From assembly GCF_030551255.1 (NCBI RefSeq), contig NZ_CP130630.1, positions 4,259,501 to 4,323,500 on the forward strand: a DNA stretch of 64,000 nucleotides, given 5' to 3'. A model generated the notes under the pieces. That model was not told the DNA's origin. It saw only the letters and a list, made by a program, of their open reading frames with translations, and did no database searches. A program made the translations under genes and the position numbers. The DNA comes from Streptomyces sp. NL15-2K. GTDB taxonomy: Bacteria; Actinomycetota; Actinomycetes; Streptomycetales; Streptomycetaceae. This document shows positions 25,315 through 33,818 of this stretch, one piece after another (positions within the stretch are counted from its first letter, which is position 1; every line of letters starts with the position of its first letter).

Positions 25315-27276
25315 CTACTGAGCGTTTGCCCGGCTGCCGAACAGACCTCCGCCCTGTGTCAGGATTCGCTGCTCGACATTCACAAGCCCGAGTAGAGCCG
25401 ACGACAAGGCAACGGGCTCCAGGAACAGTTGGACGTCCTCTTCGCTGATCACCGTCGGCTTTTTCTCGTTGTTGGCTACAACGGTGCCATTAAGTCTTTG
25501 CGCATGAACAACGTGGGCAACTGCTTCCTCGCCGTACACTCGGTGAACCAGCTCTTGGACCTGCTTTGGGTCTGCTTTGGGCCACACGCTGTCGACCCAA
25601 TAGTTGCACTCCTGGATAAAGACAGGATGAGCCTCGTTGAGGAAGACGACTCCCTGAGACACGACACCCTCCGAAAGCGTCATCGTGTCATTCTGGTCGT
25701 ACCTTGCCAGGAACTTGGCCTCATCCGGTTCAAACCTCTTCCACTCGAACGCCGGGAAGCCTCCCTTGGCCCTCGCGGACCTACCGGATGCAGTGCCGCC
25801 AACGGCAGGAGCTAGCACTTGCTGAGGACCCGCGCTGCCGCCAGCTCCACCAGCTGCTCCCCTGCCCCCACTGTTGCTCGTCGTTCGCTGGCCGCCCGGG
25901 ATCCCCGTCGTTGCTCCGCTAGGAAATCCCATGACCAGCCCCGCTGCCGAGGAGAGGACTCTCGACGCTTTGAACCGAGGATTCAAGCGATCCAGAATCC
26001 GTGACAGATTCTTGGCCATCGAAGCATCGCTCTGCCCGCGATTGCCGGACCGGGCCTCGTCCCGTACACGGGCAAGCTCCTCAGGGAAACGTTCAAAGAA
26101 CGCGTCCCCCCACTGGTCCCACGGAAGATCGACGCCTCCCTTGGCCATGAGCATGTTCCGGGACGCTTGAGTGAGGACGCCCCACTCCATCGGCCGGCTG
26201 TCGCTGTAGACAGGAGGACGCAGGATCAGCCAGGTGCGTCCCCTGATCTCGTCAGTGATGCCGAACTGCCGATACCGACTCTTAGCCGAGTCCGCATGGT
26301 AAAGCTCGCCCTGGTAGTCAACAGCGACGACTGGGCGCTGGTGGACGTAGTCCCGGGATCCCTTTACTGGGTCTTCTGGATCCGGAACGTAGAACCACTC
26401 AGCCTCCGTCCCGTGTTCGTCGACTTGGACGATCCCGGTGAGTTCGGTGCGAGGAATGAAGTGTCGGAGCCCGTAAATCCGACGCGGCCGCCAGACCATC
26501 TCCTGACCGCTCGGCAGGACCACGGTCTTGTCCTTGCTCGCGCGCCTCTCTGCGCTCTTACGTTCGTACAGGTCGAAGACCGTAGTCTCGATGGGCGCGC
26601 CGTTTCGCTCGGGTACCTTGAGCAGGCGGCCGTTGAGGTACTTGATCAACCCGTCGACGCTCTCGTGGCGGGAAGGCTCGGGGTCTCCCTGCCAAGTGCT
26701 CGACTCCGCGGACTGGCCGAGCAGCACCATGATGGTGCCGGTTTCCATCCAGTCAGGTCGAATCGCACCCCAGTCACAACCGTGCTCAAGGTCATTGAAA
26801 GGTTGAGGAGTAGACAGGTACGAGACGAAATCGCCATCCTCGTCTTGCGCTGCCCACTCCTTCAGGGCGTAGTTCCCTTGTTCATCCCGATAGATCCACA
26901 GCATGGCCCCGTCGGGGTTGTTCAGCGTGTAGCTGATGACTACGACCCCGTAAGGGTTCCACGGCAGGACGGCAGACTTGAATCCTTGCCCGAAATTCTG
27001 ATCCATCCCGATGGGCTTGCCGCCACCACCGAACGTGGTGAGGAAGATCTTGAGATCCTCGGGCTCCATGCCCTCGCCGTTATCCATGATCGTCCGTCGT
27101 AGGACGCCGCGGCTCTCCGCGGCCTGTTCCTCGATCCCGAACTGGATGATCGAAGCATGGCTCTCTTCAGAGTTCTTCCACGCTTCCCTGGCCCACTGGT
27201 AGGGGCCACCCGCCTCGTACGCCTGCCGGATGAGCTGATGCGTTGCTTCCGTCGGCACATGCACGTACCTGGGCAT
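25315..27276 (-). CDS. second GHKL (MORC/Hsp90-like) ATPase
   Basis: A 653-residue ATPase of the same broad class as the one at 18073 but not a close copy. The N box is REAWKNSEESHAS (residues 28-40), the G1 box DNGEGM (about 64-70) and the lid NFGQGFKSA (about 96-104). A Gly-rich linker near residues 455-477 separates a C-terminal domain of about 170 residues. It has the same overall plan as the first ATPase (N-terminal GHKL, Gly linker, C-terminal module), suggesting that they work in the same system or on different targets. It converges on the methyltransferases. Role inferred; ATP-binding class well supported. Confidence 0.83.
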   Translation of the reverse strand: MPRYVHVPTEATHQLIRQAYEAGGPYQWAREAWKNSEESHASIIQFGIEEQAAESRGVLRRTIMDNGEGMEPEDLKIFLTTFGGGGKPIGMDQNFGQGFKSAVLPWNPYGVVVISYTLNNPDGAMLWIYRDEQGNYALKEWAAQDEDGDFVSYLSTPQPFNDLEHGCDWGAIRPDWMETGTIMVLLGQSAESSTWQGDPEPSRHESVDGLIKYLNGRLLKVPERNGAPIETTVFDLYERKSAERRASKDKTVVLPSGQEMVWRPRRIYGLRHFIPRTELTGIVQVDEHGTEAEWFYVPDPEDPVKGSRDYVHQRPVVAVDYQGELYHADSAKSRYRQFGITDEIRGRTWLILRPPVYSDSRPMEWGVLTQASRNMLMAKGGVDLPWDQWGDAFFERFPEELARVRDEARSGNRGQSDASMAKNLSRILDRLNPRFKASRVLSSAAGLVMGFPSGATTGIPGGQRTTSNSGGRGAAGGAGGSAGPQQVLAPAVGGTASGRSARAKGGFPAFEWKRFEPDEAKFLARYDQNDTMTLSEGVVSQGVVFLNEAHPVFIQECNYWVDSVWPKADPKQVQELVHRVYGEEAVAHVVHAQRLNGTVVANNEKKPTVISEEDVQLFLEPVALSSALLGLVNVEQRILTQGGGLFGSRANAQ

Positions 27277-27434
27277 GCTGAACTCTCCCTTCCCTAGAGC
27301 TGTAGCCCTAGAGCCTCAGCAAGAGCGGATGCCCTTGCCGGAAAGCACAATAGCCTCAGGCTTCCTCCTCTGCACACAGTTTCGAGATGCCGGAACCTGA
27401 CCTGAACTAGCCGCTGGAGGCGCTCCGTTGTCTA

Positions 27435-28070
27435 TCAAGGAGTCCGTTCCGTCTGAGCATCGAAGTGTCGCTGGGCACGGTCGATGATCTCGTCGGAATC
27501 GCAACCGTGCGCGCGAAGCCAGTGAAGAAGATCTGTCACGACGTCAATCACAGCCTCCTCAGCGATCGTTGAGCTCAACCGGCCCTCTTGGGAGTCGCCA
27601 GGCAGCTGCGTTCCTGCGTACAGGCCCAGCAACGCTTCAGCACGCGAAACGCTCAGGCCTCCAAGGTGCCCGTGCGGCGCGGTGAGCCCCGTTGCCAGCT
27701 CACACCAGGTCACCTTCCGGTCAGGACGAAGTTGAACGCCCCAACGGTCGGCCACAGCGTCGACGAGGGCCATACCGCGTCCGCCCTCCGAGTCGGAATC
27801 CGCGGCCATCAGCGTGGGGAGGGCGCGTGTGTCGGGGTCGTGGACTTCAATGCGCAGGTACGTGCCGTTCATGGAGACCGCGAGTGTGGCCGGCGTGCCG
27901 TTGCCGACGTGCGCGATGACGTTGGACACGAGCTCGCTGACGCAGAGCTGGGCTTCGTCCGTCACTTCGTGCAGTCCCCAGAGCCCCAGATGAAGTCGCA
28001 TGACGCGCCGCAGGGCGGCTACTTCCTCGGGTTCGGCCGAGAAGGCCAGGTCCCACGGCTTTCGTGACAT
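27435..28070 (-). CDS. ATP-binding protein, RsbW/anti-sigma-like HATPase
   Basis: A 211-residue protein of the small histidine-kinase-like ATPase group abundant in Streptomyces. ATG at 28070 has AGGAAG upstream. Residues about 15-135 form the HATPase: CVSELVSNVIAHVGNGTP is the N box, EVHDPD the metal region and EGGRGMALVDAVADRWGV the G box. About 75 extra C-terminal residues follow. It is divergent from an XRE regulator gene, the usual partner of such proteins in Scr1/DUF397 loci. It may bind a sigma factor or a DUF397 partner; no kinase receiver is present. Confidence 0.8.
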   Translation of the reverse strand: MSRKPWDLAFSAEPEEVAALRRVMRLHLGLWGLHEVTDEAQLCVSELVSNVIAHVGNGTPATLAVSMNGTYLRIEVHDPDTRALPTLMAADSDSEGGRGMALVDAVADRWGVQLRPDRKVTWCELATGLTAPHGHLGGLSVSRAEALLGLYAGTQLPGDSQEGRLSSTIAEEAVIDVVTDLLHWLRAHGCDSDEIIDRAQRHFDAQTERTP

Positions 28071-28153
28071 ACACGCTTCCTGGATCACAAGGACCTCTCT
28101 CGTCGCATGTCGCCTCTGCACTGACCTCACATGATCAGCAGAGCGTTACGCGC

Positions 28154-28166
28154 ACTCACAGTGAGT
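28154..28166. promoter_or_regulatory. 13-base palindrome between divergent regulator genes
   Basis: ACTCACAGTGAGT, perfectly symmetric, in the 237-base gap between the divergent ATPase and XRE genes. Its 11-base core recurs at 21821-21831 before the defence genes. A shared regulator such as the adjacent XRE protein is a reasonable guess. Confidence 0.45.
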
Positions 28167-28307
28167 CGCGTTGCTCGCTAGAATGGCCTCCACTCATCCC
28201 GTTCTGCAATGTGCACGGCGGGATTCCCACTTCCGAGTGATTGGCAAGCACGCCCCTTGGCGTGAGACTGAACACCCGCTACTCCACGGATGGTTGAGAG
28301 GTTCGAG

Positions 28308-29156
28308 ATGGCCGGTTCACCGACGGCACGCCGCCGCCGTCTCTCGATCGAGCTGAAGAAGCTCCGGGAGAAGAGCGCACTCACCTGCGCTCAGGTCGGC
28401 GAGGCGCTGGACTGGAGCGGCTCCAAGGTCAACCGGATGGAGACCGGCAGCGGCCGGGTCCAACCGTCGGACATCGATGCCCTGTGCCGGTTCTACGGCA
28501 CCACCGACGAGCTGCGTGAGTTCCTCAAGTCATTGGCCCGGGAGGCCAAGACGCGTGGTTGGTGGCAGGTGCACGGATCCGGCGTCCCCGAGTGGTTCAA
28601 CATCTACATCGGGCTGGAGCAGGAAGCCTCCACGTTCCGCCAGTACCAATGCGAGCTGATCCCAGGCCTCATGCAGACCGAGTCGTACACCTGCGAGCTC
28701 CACAAAACGGGAGCTCACATGTCGGCCGAGGACATCGACAAGGCCGTGCGTGTACGCATGGAGCGCCAGACCATGCTGACGCGAGCCGACGCCCCCGACG
28801 CCTGGTTCATCGTGAACGAGGGCGCTCTGCGCAACGTCATCGGGGATCGAGCACTCATGCGCGAGCAGCTTGAACGCGTCCTGGACATGAGCGAGTTGCC
28901 CAGCGTGAACTTGCAGGTGCTTCCCTTCGACTCAGGCACCTATCCAGCCACGGGTTCCTTCACAATGCTCGGCTTCCCCGACCCGGAAGACCAGGACTTG
29001 GTGTACCGGGACGGCATCACCGATGCCGTGTACTTGGAAGGCGAGCATCATGTTCGTGAGTACACGAGGGCATTCGACGGCTTGCGAGCCGCGGCCCTCA
29101 GTCCTCAGCGTTCGGCCCAACTGATCAACTCCGTCCTGAAGGAACACACAAGGTGA
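28308..29156 (+). CDS. XRE-family regulator with DUF5753 (Scr1-like)
   Basis: DNA-binding regulator of the Scr1 type, 282 residues. ATG at 28308 follows GAGAGG. The N-terminal helix-turn-helix spans about residues 13-65 (ELKKLREKSALTCAQVGEAL, then SGSKVNRMETGSGRVQPSD). The DUF5753 domain follows, with LIPGLMQTESYTCELHKTG and LQVLPFDSGTYPATGSFTML. It overlaps a DUF397 gene by four bases (GTGA). Such pairs are numerous, paralogous regulators in Streptomyces, some behaving like toxin-antitoxin or developmental switches. It probably controls itself and the divergent ATPase gene. Confidence 0.88.
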   Translation: MAGSPTARRRRLSIELKKLREKSALTCAQVGEALDWSGSKVNRMETGSGRVQPSDIDALCRFYGTTDELREFLKSLAREAKTRGWWQVHGSGVPEWFNIYIGLEQEASTFRQYQCELIPGLMQTESYTCELHKTGAHMSAEDIDKAVRVRMERQTMLTRADAPDAWFIVNEGALRNVIGDRALMREQLERVLDMSELPSVNLQVLPFDSGTYPATGSFTMLGFPDPEDQDLVYRDGITDAVYLEGEHHVREYTRAFDGLRAAALSPQRSAQLINSVLKEHTR

Positions 29157-29365
29157 GCACTGCAAAGCCCAAGGACGACAGCCACCTGATCTGGTTCACG
29201 TCGACGTACAGCAATGGCGCGGGAGGCGAGTGCGTCGAGTGCGCGTTGACCGATGCGCGTGTGCTCGTACGCGACTCCAAGAGCGCGATGGGCCCCGTGG
29301 TCACGGTTCGACGTGATGCCTGGTGTAACTTCGCGCAGGCCTTGCAGCACGGCAAGTTGGCGTAG
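29153..29365 (+). CDS. DUF397 protein
   Basis: A 70-residue partner protein, translated from a GTG overlapping the XRE stop. The sequence has the family hallmarks: WFTSTYSNGAGGECVECAL, then VLVRDSKSAMGPVVTVRRDAW and a closing LQHGKLA. DUF397 proteins work with the adjacent Scr1-type regulator, probably as an antagonist or co-regulator. Coupled translation implies fixed stoichiometry. Confidence 0.9.
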   Translation: MSTAKPKDDSHLIWFTSTYSNGAGGECVECALTDARVLVRDSKSAMGPVVTVRRDAWCNFAQALQHGKLA

Positions 29366-29674
29366 TCCCACATTCGTCTTCAGGAACAAGGCGCGCGCAT
29401 CTGTTCCACAGACGTCCAGGTGCTGGTGACTTGCCGTTACTGATTGCTCGTTCGCTGAATGCTCGCCCTGGCTGTGCGACGGATCCGCTTGGTACGGCCT
29501 CGGCCCCGGCTCCCGCAGCCGCGCCTCGGCAAGGCGCACGTATAGCCCTTCGTCTCTCCCGCTTGCGCGCAATTCATGCCCGCCACACTGGATGCGCAAT
29601 CTGCTGCAATCCTTGGATGCACCCGGTCGTGCCCAAGCATCCTAGATTTCCAACGAACGCAGACGGAGGGCCAC
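29366..29674. other. 309-base spacer with gene remnant and GCGCAAT repeats
   Basis: Holds the 3' remnant listed at 29437-29510 and, before the next gene, GCGCAATT and GCGCAATC spaced about 35 bases apart around 29565-29605. Similar GCGCAAT/CGCAAT words cluster again at 31290-31330 after the second XRE gene, so they may be regulator sites. Nothing else recognised. Confidence 0.35.
29437..29510 (-). pseudogene. 3' remnant related to gene 41989-42468
   Basis: The minus strand ends TKRIRRTARASIQRTSNQ and a stop, closely like TKRIRHTARMSLVERTSNQ at the end of the intact gene at 41989. The DNA is also recognisably similar for about 75 bases. Upstream of that the similarity stops. It is a leftover of a second copy of that gene. 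Confidence 0.6.
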
Positions 29675-30415
29675 ATGACGCTCAGGTTCATCGGTACGAC
29701 CAGCGACGACGGTGACTGCCCCACCCTGTACGACATCGAAGGAACGGACGAGGTCCTCGTCCAGGGCGAACGGGAGACCGACCCGGAGCATCTGGCCCAG
29801 CTGCGGGACGTCAAGGAGTCCGAGACGTTCGTCCGCGTGCCGCGCAGCCTGCTGACCCGTTACGCGCCCAGGAGCGACGCGCCCGAACTCCAGCCGTTCG
29901 CCTCGATCTCCCACCTCTTCAGCGATTTCAAGCACACCGCTTGGCGCCTGGAGACGCGCCGGGGCTACGCCTCCGACCGCAACAGCACCAAGTGGCAGCG
30001 GTTCCTCGCGGGCGAGGACATCGCCCAGGATCCGGACAACGCATGGCGTGAGAACGTCCGCGCGCAGACGGCGAAGGGCAAGCGGTTCGAACGCGTACGT
30101 TTCGTGGACGAACCGCCCACCCAGGGGCAGGAGTTCCTCCTCGCGAGCGCCCCGGGCAACGTGGCCGCGGGCGAGGACATTCGCAACCTGACCCGCGCCC
30201 AAGCGCAGGAACTGCGGCTGTCCGACTACGACTTCTGGCTCTTCGACTCCAAAATCCTCGTGCGCTTCGCGTTCGACGACGAAGACACCACCCTGGGCGT
30301 GTACGTCACCGAGGACCCGGCCGAAGTCCTCGCCGCCTGCCAGGCGCGGGACGCCGCCTGGCACCATGCTGTACGTACCGAAGAGTTCGCCAGGCGGGTA
30401 CGTTCCACCGTGTGA
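29675..30415 (+). CDS. DUF6879-type protein with N-terminal extension
   Basis: A 246-residue protein; ATG at 29675 follows GGAGGG. The last 170 residues are the DUF6879 domain: FSDFKHTAWRLETRRGYASD, then LASAPGNVAAGEDIRNLT, the conserved DYDFWLFDS and a helical end LAACQARDAAWHHAVRTEEF. The first 75 residues look like a small beta domain (LYDIEGTDEVLVQGERETDP). It overlaps the next XRE gene as GTGA. DUF6879 genes are routine partners of Scr1-type regulators. The 3' end of this gene is repeated exactly at 38839-38941. Confidence 0.85.
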   Translation: MTLRFIGTTSDDGDCPTLYDIEGTDEVLVQGERETDPEHLAQLRDVKESETFVRVPRSLLTRYAPRSDAPELQPFASISHLFSDFKHTAWRLETRRGYASDRNSTKWQRFLAGEDIAQDPDNAWRENVRAQTAKGKRFERVRFVDEPPTQGQEFLLASAPGNVAAGEDIRNLTRAQAQELRLSDYDFWLFDSKILVRFAFDDEDTTLGVYVTEDPAEVLAACQARDAAWHHAVRTEEFARRVRSTV

Positions 30416-31260
30416 GCACGGACTACCAGACCGCCAGAGAAGCCCTCGGCGCGCGGCTGCGCGAGCTGCGTACCGAGGCCGGTCTGGAAGGCAAGGACCT
30501 TGCCGCCAAGCTCGGCTGCCAACCGTCGAAGGTCTCCCGGCTCCAGAACGGCAAGCAAACTCCGACCGCAGCCGACCTCACCGCGTGGGCGCAGGCCTGC
30601 GGCAGACGCGACGTAGAGGAGGAGCTCCAAGGGCTGCGGGCCGGCTTGGAGATGAAGCAGCGGCACCGCTCCTGGCGGCGCCAGCTGGCCGGCGGACACC
30701 GTGGCCGCCAAGAGATTGCCGTCCGGCAGACCGAAGCCACGAAGGCGATCCGCGGGCTCGAAGTTTCTCGTGTTCCGGGGCTGTTCCAGACGCCGGAGTA
30801 CGCGCGAGTCATCTTCGACGCCAACGCGGAGTTCCGGGGAATCCCCCCGACCACCGAGGCAGCGGTCGAGGCCCGCATGCGCCGCCAGGATGCGCTGTAC
30901 GACCCTGAGAAGATCTTCCGGTTCCTCGTGTGCGAGGCCGCCCTGTACCACCGCTCATGCCCTGCGGACGTGATGGCCGAGCAACTGGACCGGCTGTACA
31001 ACCTGGTGGGCCAGCGCCGGATTGAGCTGGGCATCCTCCCGTTCGGCGCACAGCTGCGCCGTACGGCCCCGCACGCCTTCTGGATCTACGACCGAAGGCT
31101 GGTCATCGTCGAGACGATCAGCGAAGAGCTGTGGCTCACCGGCGAGGAGGACATCCAACTGTACGAGCGGGCGTGGGACTGGTTCGCCGAGTCCGCTGAG
31201 TACGGGGCGCCTGCACGCCGCCTGATCGGCCGGGCGAGGGCTTCCTTGGACCTGCCATAG
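30412..31260 (+). CDS. second XRE-family regulator with DUF5753
   Basis: A 282-residue paralogue of the regulator at 28308, coupled to the DUF6879 gene by a GTGA overlap. The helix-turn-helix is LRTEAGLEGKDLAAKLGCQP with SKVSRLQNGKQTPTAADL. The DUF5753 part includes VPGLFQTPEYARVIFDANA and IELGILPFGAQLRRTAPHAF. No DUF397 gene follows; instead its partner is the upstream DUF6879 protein. Likely autoregulatory. GCGCAAT-type words flank the pair on both sides. Confidence 0.87.
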   Translation: MSTDYQTAREALGARLRELRTEAGLEGKDLAAKLGCQPSKVSRLQNGKQTPTAADLTAWAQACGRRDVEEELQGLRAGLEMKQRHRSWRRQLAGGHRGRQEIAVRQTEATKAIRGLEVSRVPGLFQTPEYARVIFDANAEFRGIPPTTEAAVEARMRRQDALYDPEKIFRFLVCEAALYHRSCPADVMAEQLDRLYNLVGQRRIELGILPFGAQLRRTAPHAFWIYDRRLVIVETISEELWLTGEEDIQLYERAWDWFAESAEYGAPARRLIGRARASLDLP

Positions 31261-31347
31261 GCAATCGACCGCAAACGCTGTGCCCGTACGCGCAATCGCA
31301 CGCAATCGCCGCGCAGGCGCGCAATTGCTCGGCCTAACGTCCTGGTC

Positions 31348-31809
31348 ATGGTCACGAAGCCCATCACCGGAACCACCTGGCAGGCAGGCCAGGACTGGCT
31401 CCTCTCCTGCACTCGGACCCCCACTGACGTGCGTCGGGCGTGGGCCGCCGAGGACTACGCTCGAATCCCGAGTGGCGAGCACTGGCGCGTAGCCGAGGGC
31501 CCGTTGCTCCGGTCTGTCAGAGCCATGAAACACGTGAGCAGACGGCAACTCGGCCCCGTCCTGGTCGACGTTGCGACGGCGCAGGCCTGGTGGCTTCTAC
31601 CCCCATGTCTCGGTGACGAACTGGACGACCTACAACAGCTGACAGTGCACCCGCCCGGTTGGGTGCTCGCCTGCCCGCCGGTTCTGTACGCAATCGACGA
31701 GCGCGCATGGCTGGAACGCCCGGACGGATCCGGTCGCCTCACCGACCCGAAAGCGCTCAGAGCAGCATTCGTCCAGGACGGACGACCTCTCGCGGAGGCA
31801 CTCGGATGA
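31348..31809 (+). CDS. hypothetical protein of accessory region
   Basis: A 153-residue protein without a recognised domain. It contains WRVAEGPLLRSVRAMKHV and two Trp-rich patches (TAQAWWLLPPCLGDEL, HPPGWVLACPPVLYA). The start ATG at 31348 has no strong ribosome site; it overlaps the next gene as ATGA, which supports it being real. The Trp/Pro pattern resembles the N-terminal part of accessory DNA primase-polymerase-like proteins of actinomycete elements, but too weakly to assign. Confidence 0.6.
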   Translation: MVTKPITGTTWQAGQDWLLSCTRTPTDVRRAWAAEDYARIPSGEHWRVAEGPLLRSVRAMKHVSRRQLGPVLVDVATAQAWWLLPPCLGDELDDLQQLTVHPPGWVLACPPVLYAIDERAWLERPDGSGRLTDPKALRAAFVQDGRPLAEALG

Positions 31810-32213
31810 CGACCCCCACGATCTCCTCCTGCACATCGGTCGACGAGCCCGACGCACCGCAACTCGGCGAGCTCCTCGTGCGGTCAGCGGCCGACCTCCG
31901 CGACCGCACCGCGGTGCAGGCCCTCGTCGAAGAGCGGAAGCTCCTGGCCCGCGACAACGTCCGTGCAGCGCTCGTGACGAAGCAAGGCGGCGTCATGAAG
32001 TGTCGGTGGGAGGGCATGGCCGGACGCCTCTACTCGCTCGGGCTCGACGATGGCGAGCGCGCGTTTCTCGGGCTTGTGCTGTCGATCGTGGGCGTACGGC
32101 AGAGCTATCTCTCCGCCGCGGAGCACCTCGACGAGCGCCGCTTGAAGATCGTGCTCCAGGCGATGATGCGTCTGGCCGGCAACGACCGGATCGCCATCGG
32201 CGCGCGATTGTGA
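31806..32213 (+). CDS. hypothetical protein, coupled to preceding gene
   Basis: A 135-residue, mostly helical cytoplasmic protein, starting at the ATG of an ATGA overlap. It includes LARDNVRAALVTKQGGVMKC and LDDGERAFLGLVLSIVG. No domain recognised. Translational coupling indicates that the two small proteins act together. Placed in an accessory block with XRE regulators; no membrane or export signal. Confidence 0.6.
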   Translation: MTTPTISSCTSVDEPDAPQLGELLVRSAADLRDRTAVQALVEERKLLARDNVRAALVTKQGGVMKCRWEGMAGRLYSLGLDDGERAFLGLVLSIVGVRQSYLSAAEHLDERRLKIVLQAMMRLAGNDRIAIGARL

Positions 32214-32541
32214 GCCTTCGCGGTCGGCATCCTGCCCGATCCCGCAGAAGAGACGGCCATCGTGACGCTCCAGTTGGCCGGTCGCTGACACACAAAACTA
32301 TCTCTGACGACCTGCCAGCTTGATCTCCGTTTCCCGCTGCGTACGGGCTGCGTCACGTTGCGCGGCGGTCTATCTACCGGCTCCCTCTCCCTGAGCACAC
32401 GACGGCATTCGGCACTCCGGGAGAGGGCTACCCATAGGTCCTCCAACTGTGAGGTGAACCCGTGCTCTGCACAACCCCGCCAGAAAGGCCACCCGGCCCA
32501 ACCCCGCCCAGGAGCAGCGTGAGCATGAAGGAGGCGGCACG
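32214..32541. other. 328-base spacer with hairpin
   Basis: No credible gene. A nine-base stem, CCCTCTCCC at 32383-32391 and GGGAGAGGG at 32419-32427, encloses a 27-base loop and may terminate the upstream pair or act in the leader of the next gene, whose ribosome site is AAGGAGG just before 32542. Confidence 0.4.
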
Positions 32542-32979
32542 ATGACTACCGCCGTCGCCTCAGAAACGCGCACCGGACGCTCCCTCGTCACCGACACCGA
32601 GTTCGACACGCTCGCCGCGTTCTGCGCCGACGAATACGGCCTGGAACGCTGTGTCGCCGAGCGCGTCGTCGACCAGGCTCTCGCCCTGGTCTTCGTCATG
32701 GGCTCGACGGGCGAGGGAGCCGCCATGGCGCCGTCCGAGCTGGTCGACCCGGGCTGGCACACGCTCATCCTGCACACTAGCTGGTACGCCGACTGGTGTG
32801 AGCGGAACTTCGGCTACTTCCTGCACCACCAGCCGAACTCGAAGGTCCGCACGCGCGGCCTGATGGTCGACGTCGTGGACAAGATCAAGTCCGCCGGGTT
32901 CGAGGTCGACGAACGGCTGTGGGGCACAGCTGCGGAGTGCAACGCGCCCGCCTGCTGCGGCGACGGCCCCTGCTGCTGA
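32542..32979 (+). CDS. hypothetical protein with Cys-rich tail
   Basis: A 145-residue protein with a strong ribosome site (GAAGGAGG). The centre, SELVDPGWHTLILHTSWYADW followed by CERNFGYFLHHQP, matches a recurring actinomycete pattern of conserved Trp/His residues. The C-terminus is ECNAPACCGDGPCC, five cysteines in 14 residues, which could bind a metal or be a modification site. No known function; the CC-rich tail and conserved His suggest a metal-linked role. Confidence 0.65.
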   Translation: MTTAVASETRTGRSLVTDTEFDTLAAFCADEYGLERCVAERVVDQALALVFVMGSTGEGAAMAPSELVDPGWHTLILHTSWYADWCERNFGYFLHHQPNSKVRTRGLMVDVVDKIKSAGFEVDERLWGTAAECNAPACCGDGPCC

Positions 32980-33058
32980 CCCGCACTCCCCCTCAGAGCG
33001 GGTCGGCCCTCCCCCGGCCGGCCCGCTCGCCCTCCCGCGCCAGAACGGACAACACCCC

Positions 33059-33430
33059 ATGTCCCTCACCGAGCTGACCGCGACCAGCCGTGTGACCGTC
33101 TTCCCCCTCGAAAGCCTCACCGTCGCCTACACCACCCAGTCCAGCGACGAGCGCGGCCTGGGAGACATCGGCCTCGTCACCGTCGTAGACGACGAGAGCG
33201 ACGGCGAAGAGCTGTGGCGCCTGGCACGGGACCTCGGCGGCCGTACTCATGGCGGTGACCAAGCCCGATGGATCCTGACTCAGGCGAGCCGCGCCCGGAT
33301 GGTCAAGGCGTACACAGACCTGCCGGATGCGAAGTGGTCCGCATACATCCGCCGACGCATCGTCCTCGACGCGCTCTTCGCCAATCACGACGTCCTGATG
33401 ACCGGCCGGATTGCGCTGTTGAACCCGTAG
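33059..33430 (+). CDS. hypothetical protein, intact copy of a duplicated gene
   Basis: A 123-residue protein beginning MSLTELTATSRVTVFPLESL. It contains ERGLGDIGLVTVVDDESDGE and RIVLDALFANHDVLMTGRIA. No domain recognised. A 5'-truncated second copy lies at 41651-41956, with most bases identical. It follows the Cys-tail gene by 79 bases and may share its transcript. Confidence 0.6.
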   Translation: MSLTELTATSRVTVFPLESLTVAYTTQSSDERGLGDIGLVTVVDDESDGEELWRLARDLGGRTHGGDQARWILTQASRARMVKAYTDLPDAKWSAYIRRRIVLDALFANHDVLMTGRIALLNP

Positions 33431-33576
33431 GAGGAACCTCTTGTGAGCCTTGAGCTGCGGCACTGCGCCGACGTAGCCCTTCGCCGACTCACCGGTGTTC
33501 GCCGCGATGATGCGCGATCCGCTGCACGGGGTATGACTTCCGCTGGTTCACGATCAGCAACCGAAGGGAACGCACA

Positions 33577-33815
33577 GTGACCAGTTCGGTCCCCTGGCAG
33601 CAGCGGCTGTCCAGCGGCACGGAAGACATCCAGGACGAGGTGATCGGCTGGGTACCGGCAGACGCGGCACTGGCAAGGAATATGTCCCCGAAATGATCTG
33701 GGGCACGCTCCAGACCGAGGCTTATGCCACCGTGAGCCTCCGCCGAGTCGTCACCCCGGCCAGCACGTCGTCGGCTGGAGATCCCTCGCCGCAGGTCCAG
33801 TTCTTCTGGAGGTAA
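33577..33815 (+). pseudogene. XRE/DUF5753 (Scr1-like) regulator remnant with frameshift
   Basis: Two frames together give a piece of DUF5753. The first reads LSSGTEDIQDEVIGW from a GTG at 33577 and stops at about 33696; a neighbouring frame continues YVPEMIWGTLQTEAYA, the hallmark pocket motif (usually PGLLQTEAYAR). The helix-turn-helix is absent. The following DUF6879 gene is intact, so this was once a regulator/DUF6879 pair. The rest of the 388-base interval 33431-33818 shows nothing recognisable. Confidence 0.6.
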
Positions 33816-33818
33816 AGC

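Noticed and set aside
33443..33580. 45-codon frame before the XRE remnant
   Set aside because: It overlaps the remnant start as GTGA but its sequence is Ser/Arg-rich without any pattern; likely chance.
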